Shown here: piece by piece, positions 7,241 to 17,941 of the stretch | Numbering within the stretch: the stretch's first letter is position 1 | Layout: each line of letters opens with the position of its first letter | NCBI RefSeq assembly: GCF_002005225.1 | Contig: NZ_CP019724.1 | Span: 3,908,501 to 3,972,500, forward strand | Length of the DNA stretch: 64,000 nt | Direction: 5' to 3' | DNA from: Streptomyces pactum | GTDB lineage: Bacteria > Actinomycetota > Actinomycetes > Streptomycetales > Streptomycetaceae | Translations under genes and position numbers: made by a program | The notes under the pieces: generated by a model | What the model was told of the DNA's origin: nothing | The model's database searches: none | Seen by the model: only the letters and a program-made list of their open reading frames with translations

Positions 7241-9090
7241 GCCAGCTTGCTCACGTCGCGCACGGCGCCCTTGTCGGCGCTGGTCGCCATCGCCGCGTAC
7301 GCCTTCAGGGCCGCGGAGACCTTGCGGTCGCGGTTCTTCGGCGCGTACACGCCGCCCAGGGCCTGCTCGCGGCGGGCCAGCTCGGCGTCGTCGACCAGCA
7401 GCTCGATGGAGCGGTTCGGGATGTCGATGCGGACCCGGTCGCCGTCCTCGACGAGGGCGATGGCGCCGCCGGCCGCCGCCTCGGGCGAGGCGTGGCCGAT
7501 GGACAGGCCCGAGGTGCCGCCGGAGAAGCGGCCGTCGGTGACCAGGGCGCAGGCCTTGCCGAGGCCGCGGCCCTTCAGGTACGAGGTCGGGTAGAGCATC
7601 TCCTGCATTCCGGGGCCGCCCTTGGGGCCCTCGTAGCGGATGACGACGACGTCGCCCTCCTTGACCTGCTGGGTGAGGATCTTCTCGACGGCCTCCTCCT
7701 GCGACTCGCAGACGACCGCCGGACCCTCGAAGGTCCAGATCGACTCGTCGACGCCGGCCGTCTTCACGACGCAGCCGTCGACCGCCAGGTTGCCGCGCAG
7801 GACGGCGAGGCCGCCGTCCTCGGAGTAGGCGTGCTCGACGGAGCGGATGCAGCCGCCCTCGGCGTCCTCGTCGAGGGAGTCCCAGCGCTCGGACTGGGAG
7901 AAGGCCTCGGCGGAGCGGACGCAGCCGGGAGCCGCGTGCCACAGTTCGACCGCATCCTGCGACGGGGAGCCGCCGCGCACGTCCCAGGTCTTCAGCCAGT
8001 CGGCCAGGGACGGGCTGTGCACGGAGTGCACGTCCTCGTTGAGCAGGCCCCCGCGGTGCAGTTCACCGAGGAGGGCGGGAATGCCGCCGGCACGGTGCAC
8101 GTCCTCCATGTAGTACGTACGGTCCTTGGCGACGTTGGGCGCCACCTTCGCCAGGCAGGGGACGCGGCGCGAGAGGGCGTCCATCTCCGTGAGGCCGAAG
8201 GGGACCTCCGCCTCCTGGGCGGCGGCCAGCAGGTGCAGGATCGTGTTGGTCGAGCCGCCCATCGCGATGTCCAGCGCCATGGCGTTCCCGAAGGCCGCCG
8301 GGGTGGCGATGTTGCGGGGCAGGACCGAGTCGTCGTCCTGCTCGTAGTAGCGGCGGGTCAGGTCCAGCACCGTGCGGGCGGCGTTCTCGTAGAGCGCCTT
8401 GCGGGCGGTGTGGGTGGCCAGGACCGAGCCGTTGCCGGGGAGGGAGAGGCCGATGGCCTCGGTCAGGCAGTTCATCGAGTTGGCGGTGAACATGCCGGAG
8501 CAGGAGCCGCAGGTGGGACAGGCGTTCTCCTCGATCCGGAGGATGTCCGCGTCGGAGATCTTGTCGTTGACCGCCTCCGACATCGCGTCGACCAGGTCCA
8601 GGGTGCGGACCGTGCCGTCGACCAGGGTGGCGCGGCCGGACTCCATGGGTCCGCCGGAGACGAAGACCGTGGGGATGTTCAGCCGCAGGGCGGCGTTGAG
8701 CATGCCCGGGGTGATCTTGTCGCAGTTGGAGATGCAGATCAGGGCGTCGGCGCAGTGGGCCTCGACCATGTACTCCACGCTGTCCGCGATCAGGTCGCGG
8801 GAGGGCAGGGAGTAGAGCATGCCGCCGTGGCCCATCGCGATGCCGTCGTCGACGGCGATCGTGTTGAACTCGCGCGGGATGCCGCCGGCCGCGGCGACCG
8901 CCTCGCCGACGATCCGGCCGACCGGGGCGAGGTGCGTGTGGCCCGGCACGAACTCCGTGAAGCTGTTGGCGACCGCGATGATCGGCTTCCGGCCGATGTC
9001 CGCGCCGGGTACACCGGAGGCACGCATAAGGGCGCGGGCGCCCGCCATGTTGCGGCCGTGGGTGACTGTGCGGGACCTCAGCTCGGGCAT
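7237..9090 (-). CDS. ilvD: Dihydroxy-acid dehydratase IlvD
   Basis: Dehydrates 2,3-dihydroxy-acids to 2-oxo acids in valine, leucine and isoleucine biosynthesis (and pantoate supply). At 617 aa it matches the bacterial family length. Fe-S and metal-site motifs are visible: [10 protein letters not shown] with Cys123, and [11 protein letters not shown] with Cys191, Cys194 and Cys197; GRFSGGTSG lies near the C-terminus. The start [19 protein letters not shown] matches the family N-terminus; the open frame further upstream does not. The gene stands alone. The stop lies within the 8-bp repeat. Confidence 0.97.
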   Translation of the reverse strand: MPELRSRTVTHGRNMAGARALMRASGVPGADIGRKPIIAVANSFTEFVPGHTHLAPVGRIVGEAVAAAGGIPREFNTIAVDDGIAMGHGGMLYSLPSRDLIADSVEYMVEAHCADALICISNCDKITPGMLNAALRLNIPTVFVSGGPMESGRATLVDGTVRTLDLVDAMSEAVNDKISDADILRIEENACPTCGSCSGMFTANSMNCLTEAIGLSLPGNGSVLATHTARKALYENAARTVLDLTRRYYEQDDDSVLPRNIATPAAFGNAMALDIAMGGSTNTILHLLAAAQEAEVPFGLTEMDALSRRVPCLAKVAPNVAKDRTYYMEDVHRAGGIPALLGELHRGGLLNEDVHSVHSPSLADWLKTWDVRGGSPSQDAVELWHAAPGCVRSAEAFSQSERWDSLDEDAEGGCIRSVEHAYSEDGGLAVLRGNLAVDGCVVKTAGVDESIWTFEGPAVVCESQEEAVEKILTQQVKEGDVVVIRYEGPKGGPGMQEMLYPTSYLKGRGLGKACALVTDGRFSGGTSGLSIGHASPEAAAGGAIALVEDGDRVRIDIPNRSIELLVDDAELARREQALGGVYAPKNRDRKVSAALKAYAAMATSADKGAVRDVSKLA

Positions 9091-9240
9091 CGTCGCTCGC
9101 CTCGCTCGTTGGAGAGTAATGACTGACGTCGAGCGTACGCCGCTCATCCAGGTGTCGGGACAGGCCGTCCGGAATGCGGGACGACCGTCTCGGCCGCGGC
9201 GGCTCACGAGTGGCCTCGGGGGCCGGTGGGACGCATGGCC

Positions 9241-9852
9241 TCAGGGTCCGGTGAGGTGGCCCTGTACGACCGGTGCCAGGCGGGCGATGATCCGCTCCGG
9301 GTCCGCCGAGGCCAGCGGCTCCGCCTTGATCACGTACCGGAGCACCGCGCACCCGACCAACTGCGCGGCCGCCAGTTCGGCGCGCAGCTCCGCGTCGGGC
9401 GGGTCGAGCTGGGCGGCGATGCGGCGCAGCAACTGGGCGGCGATCAGGCGGCGGAAGACGGCGGCGGCGGTGTCGTTGTTGACGGCGGACCGGACGATGG
9501 CCAGCAGCGGCTTACGGGTGGCCGGGTTCTCCCACAGGCCGAAGAAGAAGCGGGTGAGCCGCTCGCCGACCCCGTCCAGGGGGCCGTCGCCGATCGTCTC
9601 GGGAGCCCCGAGGACCGGTGCGAAGGCGACCTCGACGGCCGCCTCGAAGACCTGCTCCTTGGTGCCGAAGTAGTGGTGCACCAGCGCCGGGTCCACGCCG
9701 GCCGCCTTGGCGATGCCGCGGACGGACGTCTTCTCGTAGCCGCGCTCGGAGAACTCCTCGCGGGCCGCGGTGAGGATGCGGTCGCGGGTGCCGGCGGATT
9801 CCGTGCGCGGGGGGCGGCCGCGGCGTCGGGTCCCCCCGGCGGCGTCGCTCAC
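9241..9852 (-). CDS. TetR-family transcriptional regulator
   Basis: A 203-aa repressor-type regulator. The N-terminal helix-turn-helix domain spans about residues 20-65 ([44 protein letters not shown], read in parts); the rest is the ligand/dimer domain, [16 protein letters not shown] and after. A GTG start (MSDAAGG) was chosen because it overlaps the stop of the upstream isomerase gene as GTGA and because the family N-terminus begins shortly after. It is therefore the second gene of an operon with the TIM-barrel isomerase. The ligand is unknown. Confidence 0.9.
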   Translation of the reverse strand: MSDAAGGTRRRGRPPRTESAGTRDRILTAAREEFSERGYEKTSVRGIAKAAGVDPALVHHYFGTKEQVFEAAVEVAFAPVLGAPETIGDGPLDGVGERLTRFFFGLWENPATRKPLLAIVRSAVNNDTAAAVFRRLIAAQLLRRIAAQLDPPDAELRAELAAAQLVGCAVLRYVIKAEPLASADPERIIARLAPVVQGHLTGP

Positions 9853-10778
9853 CGCCGGTGCGCCTTCCCCGCCGGGTCCGCGGAGTCCGTCGAACCCGCG
9901 GAGTGGGTCGAGCCCGACGGGCCTGCCGTACCCGACGGGCCTGCCGTACCCGACGGGCCCGACAAGCCCGGCGACGCCAGGTGCAGGCGGGTGAAGGCCA
10001 GTGCCTCGGCGAGATCGGCCTCGCGTTCGGCGCCGGACATCGCGCGACGGGTGTTGACCTCGATGACGACGTGACCGTCGAAGCCGGTGTGCGCGAGGCG
10101 TTCCAGCACCTCGGCGCAGGGCTGGCCGCCGCGGCCCGGAACGAGGTGCTCGTCCTTGGCGGAGCCCTTGCCGTCGGCGAGGTGGACGTGGCCGAGTCGG
10201 TCGCTCATGCGGTCGAGCATGTCGAGGGTGTCGGTGCGGGAGGTGGCGGCGTGGCTGAGATCGATCGTGAAGTGACGGTAGTCCTCCTTCGTCACGTCCC
10301 AGTCGGGGGCGTACGCCTGCATCTCGCGGTCGCGGTAGCGCCAGGGGTACATGTTCTCGACGGCGAACCGCACGTCCGTCTCGTCCGCCATCCGCCAGAT
10401 GCCGCTGACGAAGTCCCGGGCGTACTGCCGCTGCCAGCGGAACGGCGGGTGGACGACGACGGCGGACGCGCCGAGCTTCTCCGCGGCGGCGCGGGCGCGC
10501 TGGAGCTTGACCCAGGGGTCGGTGGACCAGACGCGCTGGGTGATGAGCAGGCAGGGCGCGTGCACGGCCAGGATCGGCATCCGGTGGTAGTCGCTGAGTC
10601 TGCGCAGCGCGTCGATGTCCTGGCTGACGGGATCGGTCCACACCATGACCTCGACTCCGTCGTAGCCGAGGCGTGCGGCGATCTCGAAGGCCGTCGCCGT
10701 CGACTCCGGGTAGACGGAAGCCGTCGACAGGGCGACCTTCGCATCCGGGATGCGGACTACGTCCCTTGGTTGTGCCAC
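9849..10778 (-). CDS. TIM-barrel sugar phosphate isomerase/epimerase-like protein
   Basis: A 309-aa member of the xylose isomerase-like TIM-barrel / AP-endonuclease family 2 fold. Metal-ligand motifs typical of the fold are visible: [57 protein letters not shown] and [10 protein letters not shown], giving the expected Glu/His/Asp set. The substrate is unknown. The last 45 residues are a low-complexity [10 protein letters not shown] tail encoded by an 18-bp DNA repeat (about 9914-9961) and are probably disordered. The GTG start ([17 protein letters not shown]) was picked because the frame upstream is repeat-derived. It is followed directly by the TetR gene. Confidence 0.85.
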   Translation of the reverse strand: MAQPRDVVRIPDAKVALSTASVYPESTATAFEIAARLGYDGVEVMVWTDPVSQDIDALRRLSDYHRMPILAVHAPCLLITQRVWSTDPWVKLQRARAAAEKLGASAVVVHPPFRWQRQYARDFVSGIWRMADETDVRFAVENMYPWRYRDREMQAYAPDWDVTKEDYRHFTIDLSHAATSRTDTLDMLDRMSDRLGHVHLADGKGSAKDEHLVPGRGGQPCAEVLERLAHTGFDGHVVIEVNTRRAMSGAEREADLAEALAFTRLHLASPGLSGPSGTAGPSGTAGPSGSTHSAGSTDSADPAGKAHRR

Positions 10779-10850
10779 GAGGGCCAGGTTACGGGGTGGG
10801 GTCGGGTGGGCGCGGGGTGCCCGTTCGCCGTTGTGGTGATTGCCACTAGG

Positions 10851-10925
10851 ACTGACCGCCACAGGACTGACCGCCGCAGGACTGACCGCCATGGGTCTGA
10901 CCGCCATGGGTCTGACCGCCACAGG
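10851..10925. repeat. 15-bp tandem repeat, five units
   Basis: Five 15-bp units built on CTGACCGCC with a variable ACAGG/GCAGG/ATGGG end. The array lies in the 236-nt gap between the Ppx/GppA-like gene (3' side) and the isomerase start. A T-containing variant covers the fourth and fifth units. Confidence 0.9.
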
Positions 10926-11014
10926 ACGGGGTGCGGCTTCGTCGTGGCTCGTCGCTCGTCGCGACCACGCGGCGGAGCCGCACACCGCCACGGCCCCGCG
11001 CTCCTTCGGGCGCG

Positions 11015-11947
11015 CTATCCCTGGCCCATGTGGTCGAGGCGCCGCAGGATCACGCCTTCCCTGAGGGCCCACGGGCAGATTTCCAGGCTTTCCACGTGGA
11101 ACAGGTCCATCGCGGCCTCGGCGACCAGGGCGCCGGCCAGGAGCTGGTTCGCGCGGCCCTCGGAGACGCCGGGGAGCTCTGCCCGCTCGGCGGTGGTCAT
11201 GGCGGCCAGGCGGGGCACCCAGGCCTCCAGGGAGGCCCGCTTCAGCTCGCGCTGGACGTAGAGGCCCTCGGCGGAGCGGGCGGCGCCGGCGATGCGGGCC
11301 AACTGCCGGAAGGTCTTGGAGGTGGCGACCACGTGGTCGGGGGCGCCGAAGCGGCTGAAGTCGCCGACCGTGCGGGCGATCTCGGTGCGGACGTGCCGGC
11401 GCAGCGCCCGGACGTCGTCCGGGTGGGGCGGGTCGCCGGGCAGCCGGGCGGCGGTCAGCCGGCCGGCGCCGAGCGGCAGCGACACGGCGGTGTCGGGCTC
11501 CTCGTCGATGCCGTAGGCGATCTCCAGGGAACCGCCCCCGATGTCGAGGACCAGCAGCTTGCCGGCGGACCAGCCGAACCAGCGGCGGACGGCGAGGAAG
11601 GTGAGCCGGGCTTCCTCGGCGCCGCTGAGGACCGTCAGCTCGACGCCGGTCTCGTCCCGTACCCGCGCGAGGACGTCGTCGGCGTTGCTCGCCTCGCGCA
11701 CGGCGGAGGTGGCGAACGGCAGGAGGTCCTCGACGCCCTTGTCCTCGGCGGCCTCGAGCGCCTCCCGGACGACCGCGACCAGCCGGTCGACGCCGTCGGG
11801 GCCGATCGCGCCGTCCTCGTCGAGGAGCTGGGACAGGCGCAGTTCCGCCTTGTGCGAGTGGGCGGGCAGCGGGCGCGCGCCCGGGTGTGCGTCCACCACC
11901 AGCAGATGCACCGTGTTCGAACCCACGTCGAGGACACCGAGTCTCAT
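11015..11947 (-). CDS. Ppx/GppA-family phosphatase
   Basis: A 310-aa member of the exopolyphosphatase / pppGpp phosphohydrolase family (ASKHA fold). Visible motifs are the N-terminal phosphate loop [33 protein letters not shown], and the second nucleotide-binding loop [16 protein letters not shown]. It is shorter than E. coli Ppx (about 510 aa) and lacks the C-terminal HD-like region, as do many actinobacterial Ppx1 proteins. It could act on polyphosphate or on pppGpp; the sequence does not decide. It is divergent from the cysteine-cluster gene. Confidence 0.92.
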   Translation of the reverse strand: MRLGVLDVGSNTVHLLVVDAHPGARPLPAHSHKAELRLSQLLDEDGAIGPDGVDRLVAVVREALEAAEDKGVEDLLPFATSAVREASNADDVLARVRDETGVELTVLSGAEEARLTFLAVRRWFGWSAGKLLVLDIGGGSLEIAYGIDEEPDTAVSLPLGAGRLTAARLPGDPPHPDDVRALRRHVRTEIARTVGDFSRFGAPDHVVATSKTFRQLARIAGAARSAEGLYVQRELKRASLEAWVPRLAAMTTAERAELPGVSEGRANQLLAGALVAEAAMDLFHVESLEICPWALREGVILRRLDHMGQG

Positions 11948-12018
11948 GTACGGCACGCTACTGCCAGCGGGGAGTGCGGCGGTGCCGTCATCCGGCCCGG
12001 GCGTCTTACCCTGGAGCC

Positions 12019-12831
12019 GTGCCAAAGACGAAAAAGGCGAAGGACGAAAAGTCGGCCAAGAAGGACAAGAAGCGCAATATGGGCGACGAGAAGGGCATCG
12101 ACTTCGCGCGGGCGTGGGTGGAGTTCCCGGATCCGGCGGACGACGAGCAGGTCTTCCGGTGCGATCTGACATGGCTGACCTCCCGCTGGAACTGCATCTT
12201 CGGCAGCGGCTGCCAGGGCATCCAGGCGGGCCGCGCGGACGACGGGTGCTGCTCGCTGGGCGCCCACTTCTCCGACGAGGACGACGAGAAGCGGGTCGCC
12301 GGGCACGTGGCGCGGCTCACGCCGGACGTCTGGCAGCACCACGCCGAGGGCACGCGGAACGGCTGGACCTCCGAGGACGACGAGGGCTCCCGGCAGACCC
12401 GGCCCTTCCAGGGTTCGTGCATCTTCCAGAACCGGCCCGGCTTCGCCGGGGGCGCGGGCTGCTCGCTGCACATCCTGGCCCTGAAGGAGGGCCGGGAGCC
12501 GCTGGAGACCAAGCCGGACGTGTGCTGGCAGCTTCCGGTCCGCCGGACGTACGAGTGGATCGACCGGCCCGACGACACGCGCGTGCTCCAGGTGTCGATC
12601 GGCGAGTACGACCGGCGCGGCTGGGGCCCGGGCGGCCACGACCTGCACTGGTGGTGCACCTCGGCGACCTCGGCGCACGGCGCGGGCGACCCGGTGTACG
12701 TCTCCTACCGGCCGGAGCTGATCGAGCTGATGGGCAAGGCGGGCTACGACCGGCTGGTGGAGCTGTGCGAGGAGCGGCTGGCCTCGCAGTTGCCGCTGGT
12801 GGCACCGCATCCGGCGGACCCGGCCCGCTGA
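12019..12831 (+). CDS. Cysteine-cluster (YkgJ/DUF3109-like) protein
   Basis: A 270-aa protein with a Lys-rich start ([19 protein letters not shown]) and a cysteine-rich core: [57 protein letters not shown] and KPDVCWQLP. The pattern of scattered Cys and His resembles the zinc/iron-chelating cysteine-cluster family (YkgJ, DUF3109); the exact assignment is an inference. The role is unknown. The GTG at 12019 is used here; an ATG at 12079 (MGDEKGID) is a possible alternative that drops the Lys-rich tail. It is monocistronic and divergent from the Ppx/GppA-like gene. Confidence 0.8.
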   Translation: MPKTKKAKDEKSAKKDKKRNMGDEKGIDFARAWVEFPDPADDEQVFRCDLTWLTSRWNCIFGSGCQGIQAGRADDGCCSLGAHFSDEDDEKRVAGHVARLTPDVWQHHAEGTRNGWTSEDDEGSRQTRPFQGSCIFQNRPGFAGGAGCSLHILALKEGREPLETKPDVCWQLPVRRTYEWIDRPDDTRVLQVSIGEYDRRGWGPGGHDLHWWCTSATSAHGAGDPVYVSYRPELIELMGKAGYDRLVELCEERLASQLPLVAPHPADPAR

Positions 12832-12859
12832 GCCCCGTTCACCGGACCGCTTTCACCGA

Positions 12860-12919
12860 GTGCCCGCTCCCCGTGTGCCCGCTCGCCGTGTGCCCGCTCG
12901 CCGTGTGCCCGCTCGCCGA
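12860..12919. repeat. 15-bp tandem repeat, four units
   Basis: Four units of GTGCCCGCTCGCCGT (the first with one change), followed by a shorter GAACACCGCGCGGC duplication up to about 12947. The array lies between the convergent cysteine-cluster and BACON-protein genes and may form part of their terminator. Confidence 0.85.
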
Positions 12920-13004
12920 ACACCGCGCGGCGAACACCGCGCGGCGAACCCGCCGAACACCGTGCACCGAATCCGGTGCGCCGAACACCGTTGCACGACG
13001 CGTT

Positions 13005-14876
13005 CTACGAGGTGGACGGGATCGGGTCGCCGCCCTCGCCGGGCGGCGGTGACGAGCCGCCCGTGCCGCCGGTGGGAGACGGGTCGCCGGTCGGTGTCGG
13101 GTCCGGGCCGGGCGAGGTGGGCGGCGGGTCGTCCGTGGGGGTGGGGTCGGGAGGCGCCGAGGCCGACGGGGACGGGTCCGGGCCCGGGTCGGACGGGGGC
13201 GGGGAGTCGTCGGGCCCGCTGGGGCGCGGGTCCGGGCGGGAAGGGCTGGGCGCGGTGCCGTAGCCCTCGATGGAGACGACGGCGCCGGCGGGTGAGACGG
13301 CCACCCGTGCGCTCCAGTGGCCGGACGGCTCCCGCAGGTGGTCGACGTACACCCTGATCGTCAGCGTCTCGCCGGGACCGAGGGTGCCCGACGACTGGCT
13401 CAGGTACAGCCAGGGCGCGCCGGTGGACGCGGACCAGCGCACCGGTGCGTCGCCGGCCGCCGTCAGGGTGACGAGCGTGGTGTCGCCGTCGTGGCCGGCC
13501 GTGACCTCCAGGCGTCCGGTGCCCTTCTCGCCCGCGCCGGAGACGCTGACGACCTCCACGGAGACGTCGGCCTTGCCGTTCCGGCCGAAGCGGGTGCCGG
13601 GGGTGGTGCTGGCGTTGCCGGCGTTCTCGTAGCCGTAGCCGCCGCCCGCGGACGCGCCCTCCAGGCCGTCGGGGCTCTGCGCCTCGGTGGCGCTGGCCGA
13701 GCGGCCGCCCTCGCCCTCGACGACCGGGGTGCCGCGGTAGGCCGCCCACAGGGCGAGCACGGGGGCGGCGACGACGGTGGCGACGACGGTCGTGGTGACG
13801 GCACGGGCGCGCAGGCGGTCCCGCCGGGCCGCGCGGTCCTTGGGATCCATCGGGAAGCCGCGCCGGTCGAAGCGGGGGGCCGCGCCTCGCGCGCGCGGGA
13901 CGTGCGCCATGGCCATGTGCAGCGCCGCGCGGGGTGCCTCCAGGACGGGCAGTTCGGCGGGGGTGACGCTCGTGCCGGGCCAGCGGCCGGGGATGGCGCG
14001 CTCGGCGGTGCGGCGACAGCGGGGGCAGTCGTCGACGTGCCGGACCAGCTCGCGGCGCAGGGCGGCACTCAGCACGTACCGGTTGTCGCCGGTGAGGCGG
14101 GCGACGCCCGGGCAGGTGCCGGTCTCGACGACGGCGAGGGCGGCGCGGGTGCGCTCGACCTCGCAGGCGGCGGAGGCGAGCAGTTCACGGGCGGCGGCCA
14201 GGTCGATGCCCAGGACGGCTGCCACCTCGTGGGCGGCGAGGTTGTGGCGCACGGCGAGTTCGAGGGCCTCGCGCTGCTCCGGGGTGGTGCCCGCGGCCTC
14301 CGGCCAGGCGAGGAGGGCGAGTTCGCGGCGGTGGCGCTGCTGTTCCTCGTCGTTCCCGTCGCGTCCGCCGTGTGCGTCAGATCCGTCACGTCCGCCGGGT
14401 GCGTCGTGTGCGCCGTGTCCGTCACGTCCGCCGGGTGCGCTGGGTGCGTCACGTCCGTCGCGGCCGTTCCGAGCGGCGGTCGGGGGCGTGGGCTGCTGCG
14501 GTGCCGGGCGGCGCCGGGCGGCGCCGGGGCGGCCCGCCGCGTGGCTGCTCGGACGTTTCTGCTTGGCCTCGGCCAGTTGGCGCAGGCAGGCCCAGCGGGC
14601 CAGCGCGTACAGCCAGGCCCTCCGGTCCCCGGCGGCTCCGGGGGCGCGGTGGCCGCGGCGCTCGGCGAGCACCAGGACGTCGCCCAGGGCCTCGGTCGCG
14701 GCGTCGTGGTCGCAGAGCACGGACAGGCAGTACGTGAACAGGCCGTCCAGGTGCGCGTCGTAGCGCGCGGGCGGCCGCTGCGCCAGCGTGCGCGCCGCGG
14801 TGCGGTCACGCGCTTCCCGGTGCGCCCGGTGTGCACCGGTCGTGCGGGTCGTGGTCTCCGGACTGCTCCTCATCAC
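13005..14876 (-). CDS. Sigma-factor-like / BACON-domain membrane protein
   Basis: A 623-aa multidomain protein. Residues about 35-110 resemble sigma-70 region 2 (HLDGLFTYCLSVLCDHDAATEALGDVL, read in parts, then AWLYALARWACLRQLAEAKQ). After a GGRDG-rich linker comes a region-4-like helix-turn-helix (PEQREALELAVRHNLAAHEV, AAVLGIDLAAARELLASAA). A possible zinc-finger segment carries HVDDCPRCRRTAE. One membrane span (about 360-380) is followed by an exported part with a BACON-like beta domain (VRWSASTGAPWLYLSQSSG, LGPGETLTIRVYVD) and a Pro/Asp/Ser-rich tail. It looks like a transcription-factor scaffold fused to an outer sensory domain. GTG at 14876 and ATG at 14873 are both possible starts. Confidence 0.8.
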   Translation of the reverse strand: MMRSSPETTTRTTGAHRAHREARDRTAARTLAQRPPARYDAHLDGLFTYCLSVLCDHDAATEALGDVLVLAERRGHRAPGAAGDRRAWLYALARWACLRQLAEAKQKRPSSHAAGRPGAARRRPAPQQPTPPTAARNGRDGRDAPSAPGGRDGHGAHDAPGGRDGSDAHGGRDGNDEEQQRHRRELALLAWPEAAGTTPEQREALELAVRHNLAAHEVAAVLGIDLAAARELLASAACEVERTRAALAVVETGTCPGVARLTGDNRYVLSAALRRELVRHVDDCPRCRRTAERAIPGRWPGTSVTPAELPVLEAPRAALHMAMAHVPRARGAAPRFDRRGFPMDPKDRAARRDRLRARAVTTTVVATVVAAPVLALWAAYRGTPVVEGEGGRSASATEAQSPDGLEGASAGGGYGYENAGNASTTPGTRFGRNGKADVSVEVVSVSGAGEKGTGRLEVTAGHDGDTTLVTLTAAGDAPVRWSASTGAPWLYLSQSSGTLGPGETLTIRVYVDHLREPSGHWSARVAVSPAGAVVSIEGYGTAPSPSRPDPRPSGPDDSPPPSDPGPDPSPSASAPPDPTPTDDPPPTSPGPDPTPTGDPSPTGGTGGSSPPPGEGGDPIPSTS

Positions 14877-15260
14877 TCGGCGACCGTAGGGGGCTATGGG
14901 TGGCGCGAACTGGCGCGTTGGGCACTTTTAACCCGTACGGGTGAAACGATCCCTCATAAGGGGACAGGAGGCTGTGGTTCCGCGGCCGGTTCAGGGTGCC
15001 GGGTGGTCCGTTCGGGGTGCCGGGTGGTCCCTTCGGGGTGCCGGGTGGTCCCTTCGGGGTGCCGGGGGTGCGTGCCGAGTGGGGCGGGCCGGTCGGCCGT
15101 CGGGGCGGGTGCGGCCGGCTGCCGTCGGCCGCGGCGGCGCCGGGGCGGAGGCGGGGCGGAGGCGCCGACCGCCGGTCCGTACCGGCGCCGGAGGCCCCTC
15201 GGGCGACGACGGCGCTTGGCCGCGGCACACGTTGTCAGTGGGGGCGGTTACGGTTCGTGC
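14877..15260. other. 384-nt divergent intergenic region between BACON gene and radA
   Basis: Holds the promoters of two divergent genes. The first 110 nt on the BACON side are less GC-rich (TTTTAACCCGTACGGGTGAA with a CCCGTACGGG palindrome near 14931-14940). The remainder contains the 21-bp array. No small gene was recognised. Confidence 0.6.
14990..15068. repeat. 21-bp tandem repeat
   Basis: Three full copies of TTCGGGGTGCCGGGTGGTCC(C/G) plus a partial fourth. It lies upstream of both radA and the BACON-protein gene. Confidence 0.9.
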
Positions 15261-16670
15261 ATGGCTGCCCGTGCGAAGTCCACCAAGGAACGGCCGTCCT
15301 ACCGCTGCACCGAGTGCGGCTGGCAGACGGCCAAGTGGCTCGGCCGCTGCCCCGAATGCCAGGCCTGGGGCACGGTCGAGGAGTACGGCGCACCCGCGGT
15401 CCGTACGACGACGCCGGGGCGCGTCACCACCTCCGCGCTGCCCATCGGCCAGGTCGACGGCCGTCAGGCGACCGCCCGCTCGACCGGCGTGCCCGAGCTG
15501 GACCGGGTGCTCGGCGGCGGTCTGGTGCCCGGCGCCGTGGTGCTCGTCGCGGGCGAGCCCGGCGTCGGCAAGTCCACGCTGCTGCTGGACGTGGCGGCCA
15601 AGTCGGCGAGCGAGGAGCACAAGACCCTCTACGTCACCGGTGAGGAGTCGGCCAGCCAGGTCCGGCTGCGCGCCGACCGCATCAAGGCCATCGACGACCA
15701 CCTGTACCTCGCGGCCGAGACCGACCTCGCGGCGGTGCTGGGGCACCTGGACGCGGTCAAGCCGTCGCTGCTGATCCTCGACTCCGTGCAGACGGTGGCG
15801 TCGCCCGAGATCGACGGCGCCCCCGGCGGCATGGCGCAGGTGCGGGAGGTGGCGGGCGCCCTGATCCGCGCCTCCAAGGACCGCGGCATGTCCACCCTGC
15901 TGGTGGGCCATGTCACGAAGGACGGGGCCATCGCCGGTCCGCGGCTGCTGGAGCACCTCGTGGACGTCGTCCTGCACTTCGAGGGCGACCGGCACGCCCG
16001 CCTGCGCCTGGTGCGCGGCGTCAAGAACCGGTACGGCACCACCGACGAGGTCGGCTGCTTCGAGCTGCACGACGAGGGCATCACCGGCCTGACCGACCCC
16101 AGCGGGCTGTTCCTGACCCGCCGCGCGGAGCCCGTGCCCGGCACCTGCCTGACCGTCACCCTGGAGGGCCGCCGCCCGCTGGTGGCGGAGGTGCAGGCGC
16201 TGACCGTCGACTCCCAGATCCCGTCCCCGCGACGCACCACCTCCGGTCTGGAGACCTCCCGCGTGTCCATGATGCTGGCGGTCCTGGAGCAGCGCGGCCG
16301 CATCAGCGCCCTGGGCAAAAGGGACATCTACTCGGCGACGGTCGGCGGTGTGAAGCTTTCCGAGCCGGCCGCCGACCTGGCCGTCGCGCTCGCCCTCGCC
16401 TCGGCCGCCAGCGACACCCCGCTGCCCAAGAACCTCGTCGCGATCGGCGAGGTCGGCCTCGCCGGTGAGGTGAGACGGGTCACCGGCGTGCAGCGCAGGC
16501 TCTCCGAGGCGCACCGCCTGGGCTTCACCCACGCCCTGGTGCCGACCGACCCCGGCAGGGTCCCCGACGGCATGAAGGTGCTGGAAGTCGCGGACATAGG
16601 GGACGCCCTGCGGGTGCTTCCGCGCTCGCGTCGGCGAGAGGCCCCACGGGAGGACGCGGACCGCCGGTAG
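15261..16670 (+). CDS. radA: DNA repair protein RadA
   Basis: RecA-like ATPase that drives branch migration in recombinational repair (469 aa, family-typical). Order of motifs: N-terminal four-cysteine zinc finger (CTECGWQTAKWLGRCPEC), Walker A GEPGVGKST, Walker B LLILDSVQT, the RadA motif as KNRYGTTDEVG (KNRFG in many species), and the C-terminal Lon-like domain with GEVGLAGEVRRV. The ATG follows the promoter region that carries the 21-bp repeat. disA starts 81 nt downstream on the same strand, the conserved radA-disA order in Actinobacteria; RadA is known to regulate DisA in several species. Confidence 0.97.
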   Translation: MAARAKSTKERPSYRCTECGWQTAKWLGRCPECQAWGTVEEYGAPAVRTTTPGRVTTSALPIGQVDGRQATARSTGVPELDRVLGGGLVPGAVVLVAGEPGVGKSTLLLDVAAKSASEEHKTLYVTGEESASQVRLRADRIKAIDDHLYLAAETDLAAVLGHLDAVKPSLLILDSVQTVASPEIDGAPGGMAQVREVAGALIRASKDRGMSTLLVGHVTKDGAIAGPRLLEHLVDVVLHFEGDRHARLRLVRGVKNRYGTTDEVGCFELHDEGITGLTDPSGLFLTRRAEPVPGTCLTVTLEGRRPLVAEVQALTVDSQIPSPRRTTSGLETSRVSMMLAVLEQRGRISALGKRDIYSATVGGVKLSEPAADLAVALALASAASDTPLPKNLVAIGEVGLAGEVRRVTGVQRRLSEAHRLGFTHALVPTDPGRVPDGMKVLEVADIGDALRVLPRSRRREAPREDADRR

Positions 16671-16751
16671 ACTTTGCCCTGGTCTCGTCCGTCCGTACGA
16701 CCGAGTGTGCGACACGGGAGCGCCTGAAGAACCTGCGACCGGAGGAGTGCA

Positions 16752-17876
16752 GTGGCAGCCAACGACCGGGCAGCAGCTCCCGGAAAGTCCGGTGGGAGTG
16801 CCGGTGCCGATGGCCTGATGCGTGCCTCCCTGAGCGCGGTGGCGCCCGGCACGCTCCTTCGGGACGGCCTGGAGCGGGTCCTTCGCGGCAATACCGGCGG
16901 CCTGATGGTGCTGGGGTCCGACAAGACCGTCGAGTCGATGTGCACCGGCGGTTTCGTGCTGGACGTCGAGTTCACCGCGACCCGGCTGCGCGAGCTGTGC
17001 AAGCTCGACGGCGGCATCGTGCTGTCCTCGGACCTGTCCAAGATCCTGCGCGCCGGGGTGCAACTGCTCCCCGACCCGACGATCCCCACGGAGGAGACGG
17101 GCACCCGGCACCGTACGGCGGACCGGGTCAGCAAGCAGGTCGGCTTCCCCGTGGTCTCCGTGTCGCAGTCGATGCGGCTGATCGCGCTCTACGTCGACGG
17201 CCAGCGGCGGGTGCTGGAGGACTCCGCGGCGATCCTGTCCCGGGCCAACCAGGCACTGGCTACTCTGGAGCGCTACAAGCTGCGGCTCGACGAGGTCGCG
17301 GGCACGCTGTCGGCGCTGGAGATCGAGGACCTGGTCACCGTCCGGGACGTCTCGGCGGTCGCGCAGCGGCTGGAGATGGTGCGCCGCATCGCGACCGAGA
17401 TCGCCGAGTACGTGGTGGAGCTGGGCACGGACGGGCGGCTGCTGGCGCTCCAACTGGACGAGTTGATCGCCGGTGTCGAGCCCGAGCGCGAGCTGGTCGT
17501 GCGGGACTACGTGCCCGAGCCGACCGCCAAGCGCTCGCGCACGGTCGAGGAGGCGCTCGCCGAGCTGGACAAGCTCAGCCACGCCGAGCTGCTCGAACTG
17601 GCCACGGTGGCCCGCGCGTTGGGTTACACCGGTTCTCCGGAGACCCTGGACTCGGCGGTGTCGCCGCGCGGCTTCCGGCTGCTGGCCAAGGTCCCGCGGC
17701 TGCCGGGCGCCATCATCGACCGGCTGGTGGAGCACTTCGGCGGCCTGCAGAAGCTGCTCGCCGCCAGCGTGGACGACCTGCAGACGGTGGACGGCGTCGG
17801 TGAGGCGCGGGCGCGCAGTGTGCGGGAGGGCCTGTCGCGGCTGGCGGAGTCGTCGATTCTGGAGCGGTACGTCTGA
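16752..17876 (+). CDS. disA: Diadenylate cyclase DisA
   Basis: Makes c-di-AMP from two ATP and scans DNA for branched structures (374 aa). The DAC domain (about residues 20-150) shows [10 protein letters not shown] at the position of the usual DGA motif and [11 protein letters not shown] for the RHR motif. The middle helical spine ([18 protein letters not shown]) and a C-terminal helix-hairpin-helix DNA-binding domain ([36 protein letters not shown]) follow. The GTG start has a strong GGAGGAG ribosome site. In Streptomyces, c-di-AMP controls ion balance and wall-hydrolase expression. Confidence 0.97.
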   Translation: MAANDRAAAPGKSGGSAGADGLMRASLSAVAPGTLLRDGLERVLRGNTGGLMVLGSDKTVESMCTGGFVLDVEFTATRLRELCKLDGGIVLSSDLSKILRAGVQLLPDPTIPTEETGTRHRTADRVSKQVGFPVVSVSQSMRLIALYVDGQRRVLEDSAAILSRANQALATLERYKLRLDEVAGTLSALEIEDLVTVRDVSAVAQRLEMVRRIATEIAEYVVELGTDGRLLALQLDELIAGVEPERELVVRDYVPEPTAKRSRTVEEALAELDKLSHAELLELATVARALGYTGSPETLDSAVSPRGFRLLAKVPRLPGAIIDRLVEHFGGLQKLLAASVDDLQTVDGVGEARARSVREGLSRLAESSILERYV

Positions 17877-17885
17877 GGCCGGCGC

Positions 17886-17912
17886 GGCGGCGCGGCCGGG
17901 GGCCGCGGCGCC
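17886..17912. terminator. Probable bidirectional terminator, disA / membrane protein
   Basis: GGCGGCGCGGCC (17886-17897), loop GGG, GGCCGCGGCGCC (17901-17912): 11 of 12 positions pair. It lies 10 nt after the disA stop in the 65-nt convergent gap. There is no T-run, as is common in high-GC genomes. Confidence 0.5.
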
Positions 17913-17941
17913 GCCGGGCTCCGGTCACCGGCTGAGCGCGG

